From positions 1,484,001 to 1,548,000 of the forward strand of contig CP103031.1 in NCBI GenBank assembly GCA_024752435.1: DNA of 64,000 nt. The letters run 5' to 3'. The stretch comes from Allantophomopsis cytisporea. Lineage: Eukaryota; Ascomycota; Leotiomycetes; Phacidiales; Phacidiaceae. The notes beneath the pieces were generated by a model that was not told where the DNA came from, made no database searches, and saw only the letters and a program-made list of their open reading frames with translations. Below, piece by piece: positions 58,658 to 64,000 of the stretch. The position numbers were made by a program, and so were the translations under genes. The number at the start of each line of letters is the position of its first letter. The stretch's first letter is position 1.

Positions 58658-60748
58658 GGGGCTTCCCTCGCCGTGAAGCTGCCGTTTGCCTGGGCGTGAG
58701 CGGGCGAGCTTTGGTTATTTATGGGTGCGGCACAGCGGCATAGAGATATCTAGATGGATGGTAGCAACGAAGAGAAACGGTGGAAGGAGAGTTGGTGGCT
58801 TGGGCTTGGGCTGTTGAATCAACATGATGGAGTGGTCTTCCATGCATTGTTGAGTCAATTTTTCTCTCGTCATCTCCTGACGCAAATCTTCCCGGCTGAA
58901 TCTCACCTGCATTCTCATGCCTTAACGAAATCAATTATATGATTCTCTCCCTATTCTGCTTCGTTGTGAGATACTTTTTCCACGCGGCAGATTGAAGCTT
59001 AGGAATATGAGTACAGAGGCGCATTTTTTGTGGGAAGTACGGACATTGAATGAATTATTGGAGGAGCGTTTATGATGCTGGAGTACGTACCATTGTGGTG
59101 CTCTCGTGCGATGCGAAGACGAGGGGTTAAAGACATGGTCGTGTTGTTTGCCAATGGTGAACTCATAGCCGAAATTACCCTGCGGTGGTTGGGCCGGGCG
59201 GAGGACGGCGCCTGCGGGTTGAGGGCCACTGCTGCAGGTACGGCGTACTTAGTCGTTAGTAGGGCAATTTGGGGACTATGACTGGATATGAGACGTGATG
59301 TACCTGATCTAACGCCTAAGAAGATACACAGGTAAGGTATTGGACTGGACTGTACGTACTGTGAGGAATTGGGTCAAGTGGGCAACACTAAGTCGATGTG
59401 ATTGATCGATTTGACCAAGGGATCATCACTACAGACCAGACTCACTCGACTACAGTACAGACTATTTACAATCATAGCTCCGTCTTCAGTCAAGGAACTA
59501 GACGACTCAGGCCCCTCGTGTTTGCACTTCTCATGAGCATCATATCACGCTTATGTAGCATATTTATGCATCCTCATCATCTAGAAATTAAGCTTATGGT
59601 GTTTTTCTGGTGCTTATGCCCAGCCGGTGCAATTTTCATCCCTCCCCTCCCTCCAATACGCACACTCATTGGTGCCTTTAATCCGCATTGTGCAATCTTA
59701 AAGGGGCCGGCGCCATGACCAGCCCTCGCTCAGCCTTGCTCGTGCTCCCCAAGACTGCGAAGGTCCTTGCAGTCTATACCTGGGTCATCCTGTAAATCCA
59801 AACAATCCCATACGTATATGCAGTCCCTTATTCCAGTGCTCGGCTACAGGTGCAGCATGCGAGGATTTACGAGACCGCCGCGTCTCAACTCCCTGGAGCC
59901 CTGGAAGCCTGGAAGGTTCACGATGAGATGCTCATTTCTTTTGTAGGGCAATGTATTGCGTGTGCAAGCAATCTTTACGCAGTATGGGCTTGATATGGCA
60001 CCTTATGGTAGCATCTTGGTATTTGCCCCTCACGCCATAACCACCATGACTCCGTACGCCAACCAGCCACCACCAGTCAGCATATTCCGGCGCCCGCTGA
60101 CTATTTGTTACATACATATGTACATATGGATGACTGTGGATAACTAACTAACTATAGATCATGGAATATCTGCTCACCAGTAAACACTAAGTACTTACAT
60201 TTTGAGCCCTTGTCCGTCCATGTCCATGTACCCAATGCTCACCTTAACCCCTGTCAAAATCTCATCCGGCGATTGTCATTTAGCATGGCACCTATCCGTA
60301 TTTAGATTAAAGTCACCTTGTAAATATCCGCAAGTGGAGGTGCGAACATGGCCACGGGTCCATTCCTCGAACACACTGCTCGGCCTGTTGCCTCTTTAAG
60401 CTTTGTATGTGGAGTGGGTAAAGTATCGTGGATCATCCCTCACTAAGCGGTCGCTGTAAAGTCAGCCTGGCCTACCTGCCGCCGGCGCTGGCCTGTTTGC
60501 TATACATACCCGATTTCCCCAGCGGCTTGAATCTTTCTCCTCTCTTCTTGCCTTTCCTTTGACCCTACGCCGTTGTCACTCACGCTTCATCCTACGAGCA
60601 AAACATCTCCAGTATCATTTTTGATACCAGTCACTCTTTCAGACCCAGAACTATATACATTCAACTCACGTCGTCTTCGTCGTTATACACTCTTTACTTT
60701 CTTTCCCAGATATCCATCTACTAAAAACCAACAAACATATCTATCATC
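58658..60748. other. Intergenic region
   Basis: About 2.1 kb; the last 250 nt before 60749 are C/T-rich and probably hold the promoter and leader of the GPI protein gene. No other gene is supported. Confidence 0.4.
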
Positions 60749-61585
60749 ATGCGCTCCAACGTCTTCGCTGCCAGCCTTTTGGCCTTCGCCAGCTATGTCG
60801 CTGCCCAGACCGCCAACTTCGACCCTATCTCATACCCAACCCAGGATTTGGAAGTTACCGGCGGCTCTACCCTCGATATCGTCTGGGAGTCCACTGTCAG
60901 TGAGAAGGTCACCATCACTCTCCTCCAGGGAGCCACCTCCGCCACCCTTCAGATTGGTGATGTGATTGCTAGTAAGTTGAACAACCCAGTGAAGCCTTAT
61001 ACCGCACTCTCAGTTATTAACTGATTGTCTCCAGGCTCCATTGAGAGCTCTCTTGGAACCTACACCTGGTCCGTTCCATCTGATGCCACTTACGCCACCT
61101 ACGGATTCAAGCTTTCCCTTGACTCCGACCCAACTACCTACCAGTACTCTTTCCCATTCCACATCTCTTCCGGCTCCTCCTCCTCCTCGGCCTCCTCCTC
61201 TGTAGCCGCATCCACCTCCACCTCCGCCGCCGCTTCCACCTCCGCATCCGCTGCCGCATCCACCAGCTCTACCGCTGCCTCCTCCTCAGCTGCTGCTTCT
61301 ACCGACTCTTCCTCCACCTCAAGCACCGTCGTCGCACTCGCAACCTCCCTCTCCAACGCCGAGGTCGCTTCCGACTCCTCCTCCTCCGCCGCTACCACCT
61401 TGTCCACCGCCACTGCTTCCACCGGCTTCGCCTCCGCCACCTCCAAGACCAACTCCACCAAGACTAACGTCACCGCCACCAGCTCCGCTACCTTCGCTTC
61501 CTCCACCGGTGGTGCTGCTACCCGCTCTGTTGGCACCCTCGGTATGGCTGCCGGTCTTGCTGTCGCTTTCGGCTTGGCTATGTAA
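60749..61585 (+). CDS. GPI-anchored Ser/Thr/Ala-rich cell-wall protein with Kre9/Knh1-like N-terminal domain
   Basis: Two exons, 60749..60971 and 61035..61585, encode 257 residues; the intron begins GTAAGT and ends TCCAG. MRSNVFAASLLAFASYVAAQ is a signal peptide. Residues about 25-115 form a small beta domain (ISYPTQDLEVTGGSTLDIVW, KVTITLLQGA, GTYTWSVPSD, YGFKLSLDSDPTTYQYSFPF) like the Kre9/Knh1 N-terminal family. Then a 100-residue tract of Ser, Thr and Ala, heavily O-glycosylatable, with two NxT/S sites. The C-terminus RSVGTLGMAAGLAVAFGLAM is a GPI attachment signal. The protein should sit on the plasma membrane or be linked to the wall beta-glucan. Codon use is strongly C-ending in the Ser/Ala/Thr tract (TCC, GCC, ACC), suggesting high expression. 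Confidence 0.9.
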
Positions 61586-62274
61586 ATTTAGCTAGCTCTC
61601 TGCTGGCCAGGTTGAGGATGTTATCTGGGGTTGTGCATGATTGGGATGTTTGTGTTTTAGGTCTTTTCGTTGTATATATCCAGTCTAAGGCGATTTCCAT
61701 GCCGTGGGTGTGTAAGCATTGCATTGTTGGCGAGATAATGTGTACTTGATGGATATGTCTTGCTCTGTTGTAAAAAGTTGGAATTCAAGATTTACTTTAC
61801 CCCTTACCTATGTTTTGAGATGGATTTGGCTCATGATGTGATTTTCCATTATATTGATAGTGCTTTGGTTGACCAGATTGGAGGCTTATCTGAGCAATGT
61901 CCTTTTGTCACCTGGATTGTTTGCCATTGTCGGCTGTCAAGAATGCTTGCCTGTGAAGCGGATCAAAGTATTGGGCAGTTGGATAGGAATAAAGAGGGCT
62001 GAAATAAGCTTTAACTTGTAATATCAAACATTAAAGTAGGGTACTGTGTAAGTCATGAAAGTTATATCTACCGATGATGAAGTGTCAAAGGATTAGGATT
62101 AACAAAGTTGTGAATAACTCTATTTATCTGGATTATGCAGTGCGTATGTTATGCAAGGATGGCAGCATTCCATGCATCTCTTCAACCTGATACCTTACAT
62201 AGGTAAGTACGGAATACATATTTTCTAATCACGTGCCTCATCAAATCAATATCCCACACCTGAGGCAAACGCTT
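61586..62274. other. Intergenic region, 3' flank of GPI protein
   Basis: No gene; the first 200 nt are T/G-rich 3' UTR-like. Confidence 0.35.
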
Positions 62275-62281
62275 CCACTTA

Positions 62282-62298
62282 ACGCGTCGCAAACGCGC
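62282..62298. promoter_or_regulatory. MCB (MluI cell-cycle box) element upstream of PCNA
   Basis: ACGCGT at 62282..62287 followed by AACGCGC at 62292..62298, about 185 nt upstream of the PCNA start. ACGCGT is the binding site of the MBF/SBF-type G1/S transcription factors of fungi, which drive replication genes. Binding here is inference. Confidence 0.6.
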
Positions 62299-62474
62299 TA
62301 GAGCTTGGACGTGTCTGCCTTGAAGCTCTCTCATGCGTGTTGCAGCTCGATTTCTACATTTTCAATCAACACATCTTCTTCCACCTCCATATCCCACAGT
62401 TTTCAAATCCTCAATCTCCCACCAATTCCCCTACTCCCTACACACTCACATCCTCAGTCTCATCTACCGTCAAT

Positions 62475-63541
62475 AGTGAGTAAAATATCCTGCGTCATCA
62501 TTGGCTTGATTTCCCCGCACGATTGTGAATTCGTGAACTCGTGAATTTCGCTGACAGATTCAGTGTTGGAAGCACGTCTCGAGCAGGCCGATCTTCTCAA
62601 GAAGGTATGTGATAGCAGGAGTATGCGAGGGGCTGAGTAGCGACACGGTATACTAATGAGTTCAGGTCGTCGACGCCATCAAAGATCTCGTACAAGATTG
62701 CAACTTCGACTGCAATGACAGCGGAATCGCATTGCAAGCCATGGACAACTCCCACGTTGCGCTCGTCTCCATGATGTTGAAGGCTGAGGGTTTCTCCCCA
62801 TACCGCTGCGACCGCAACGTCGCCCTCGGTGTCAATCTCACATCGCTCACTAAGGTGCTCCGCGCCGCTCAGAACGATGACGTCCTTACCCTCAAGGCCG
62901 AGGACGCCCCGGATGTCCTCAACCTCATGTTTGAGAGCTCCGAGAGCGATCGTCTCTCTGAGTACGACCTTAAGCTCATGGATATCGACCAGGAGCATCT
63001 TGGTATTCCTGAGACCGAGTACGCTGCTACTATCTCTATGCCTAGCGCTGAGTTCCGCAGAATTTGCGTGGATTTGATGGCTCTCTCTGAGTCTGGTGAG
63101 TTCACTCTGCGCTCAATTCGAGTTTACTAGGAAGACGGTGTGCTGATTGTGTATACAGTCTCAATTGAGGCCTCCAAGGACGGTGTTAAGTTCCAGTGCA
63201 ATGGTGACATCGGTAATGGCGCAGTCACCCTCCGAAGCCACACAAACGTCGACAAGCCAGCACTCAACGTCGATATCGAGCTTACTGAGCCTGTATCCCT
63301 TACTTTCTCGCTCAAATACCTCGTCAACTTCTGCAAGGCTAGTGGTCTCTCCAGCACCGTCAAGCTTTGCCTTTCCAACGAGGTTCCTCTCCTTGTTGAG
63401 TACGGTTTGGCCGGTAGCAGTTATTTGAGATTCTACTTGGCTCCAAAGGTATGCCTTCTTCAATTTTCCTGCTACCTCGACTTAATATGTTGCATATTTG
63501 GATATTCACTGACATTACGCTAGATTGGTGATGATGAGTAA
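62475..63541 (+). CDS. pcn1: Proliferating cell nuclear antigen (PCNA, sliding clamp)
   Basis: Five exons, 62475, 62564..62604, 62666..63095, 63159..63448 and 63524..63541, encode 259 residues, the standard PCNA length. The coding part begins LEARLEQADLLKK, which in other PCNAs directly follows the initiator Met. No ATG lies in front, but exon 1 ends ...CAATA before GTGAGT, and the acceptor ATTCAG is followed by TG TTG GAA; splicing makes A|TG, so the start codon itself is split. Other marks: VVDAIKDLVQDCNFDCNDSG, ALQAMDNSHVALVSMMLKAE, the interdomain loop LMDIDQEHLGIPETEYAA, SLTFSLKYLVNFCKASGLS, PLLVEY and the C-terminal LRFYLAPKIGDDE. The trimeric clamp holds DNA polymerases and PIP-box proteins at forks in the nucleus. 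Confidence 0.96.
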
Positions 63542-64000
63542 GAATGTACACAGGATTTAGGGCGATAGGATGAGGTAATGCAAGAGCATATTCAAACAAG
63601 GCGTTTTTATTTTTTGTTTCTGTTTTAGGGAATCGGGCTACATGCAGTCGTATTCTGTCAGGCGTTTAGATACATTTCAAATGAAAGATTCCACGACATA
63701 GGCTTCTTTTGAATTACCACTCGCAATGAGATGCAGAATCTTTTCAAGAAAAGCAATATCTCCTTCTTGAGCTACTTACTACAATGCATCAACCCTGCAC
63801 AAAAACGCACATTCTACGAATATGTCCACACGTTCTTCACTGCCCTATAGAACATACATATATTGATATCATGCTCATATTCACGACCATTCATTAGTGC
63901 ATTACAGTTGGTTTGTGCGCTCAAACAAGCCTAGCGCGGGGTCCAATCTCGCCCCACCAACGTCACTATATTCTAGAGATAAGCGATACCATTGCTGCGC
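63542..64000. other. 3' flank of PCNA to the window end
   Basis: No further gene is supported in the last 460 nt. Confidence 0.35.

Noticed and set aside
62305..62470. ATG at about 62334 as PCNA start
   Set aside because: Its frame runs into TAG at the exon end or does not match the phase of the following exon, and it would add a long extension never seen in PCNA.
1..64000. CRISPR arrays, bacterial operons, rRNA genes
   Set aside because: No spaced direct repeats, no rRNA sequence and clear eukaryotic intron-containing genes throughout.

Overview
The window is nuclear DNA of a filamentous ascomycete fungus. Genes are interrupted by short introns (about 45-110 nt, mostly GTRNGT donors, YAG acceptors, CTRAC/CTGAC-like branch sites). 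A U6 snRNA is present, and so are typical fungal families: a tannase-family esterase, a GH35 beta-galactosidase, a Kre9-like GPI protein, a But2-like secreted protein and a Vezatin/Inp2-type protein. A plant-associated Leotiomycete (Botrytis/Sclerotinia-like) is my best guess. That is an inference from gene style; no database was searched.

Layout. 0-8 kb: a RidA-family gene, a tannase/feruloyl esterase (-), a small basic protein and POL5/DNA polymerase phi (-). 8-20.1 kb: about 12 kb without an intact protein gene. It holds AT-rich DNA, a strand-skewed GA-rich block, two candidate gene relics and, at 18.2-19.3 kb, a dense cluster of microsatellites just upstream of cdc25. 20.1-34 kb: Cdc25 phosphatase, GH35 beta-galactosidase (-), a decayed F-box gene (-), a membrane-anchored unknown (-), a But2-like secreted protein (-) and a pyroglutamyl peptidase I. 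34.8-41.3 kb: GINS subunit Sld5 (-), a complete but dead pogo/Fot1-like transposon with 46-bp terminal inverted repeats, the U6 snRNA (-), an AT-rich degenerate repeat array and a nitrate transporter (-). 44.3-56.3 kb: a RecQ/Sgs1 helicase, an acyl-protein-thioesterase-like hydrolase (-), a 102-residue putative mitochondrial protein (-), a possible small membrane protein and a Vezatin/Inp2-like protein (-). 56.3-64 kb: mostly non-coding, then a GPI-anchored wall protein and PCNA.

Four genes act in the cell cycle, replication or genome stability (Cdc25, Sld5, Sgs1, PCNA). PCNA carries an MCB (ACGCGT) element upstream. The secreted or surface proteins (GH35, tannase family, But2-like, GPI protein) fit plant-tissue degradation and wall biology. 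Two elements are clearly dead through CAA/CAG-to-TAA/TAG type nonsense codons: the transposase (five stops in one uninterrupted frame) and the F-box gene (three stops plus a frameshift). This fits repeat-induced point mutation or similar C-to-T decay. I found no CRISPR array, no operon-type system and no clearly novel multi-gene system. The most distinctive points are the PCNA start codon split by an intron, a 12-nt micro-exon in the GH35 gene, the RIP-like transposon and the large gene-free region before cdc25.
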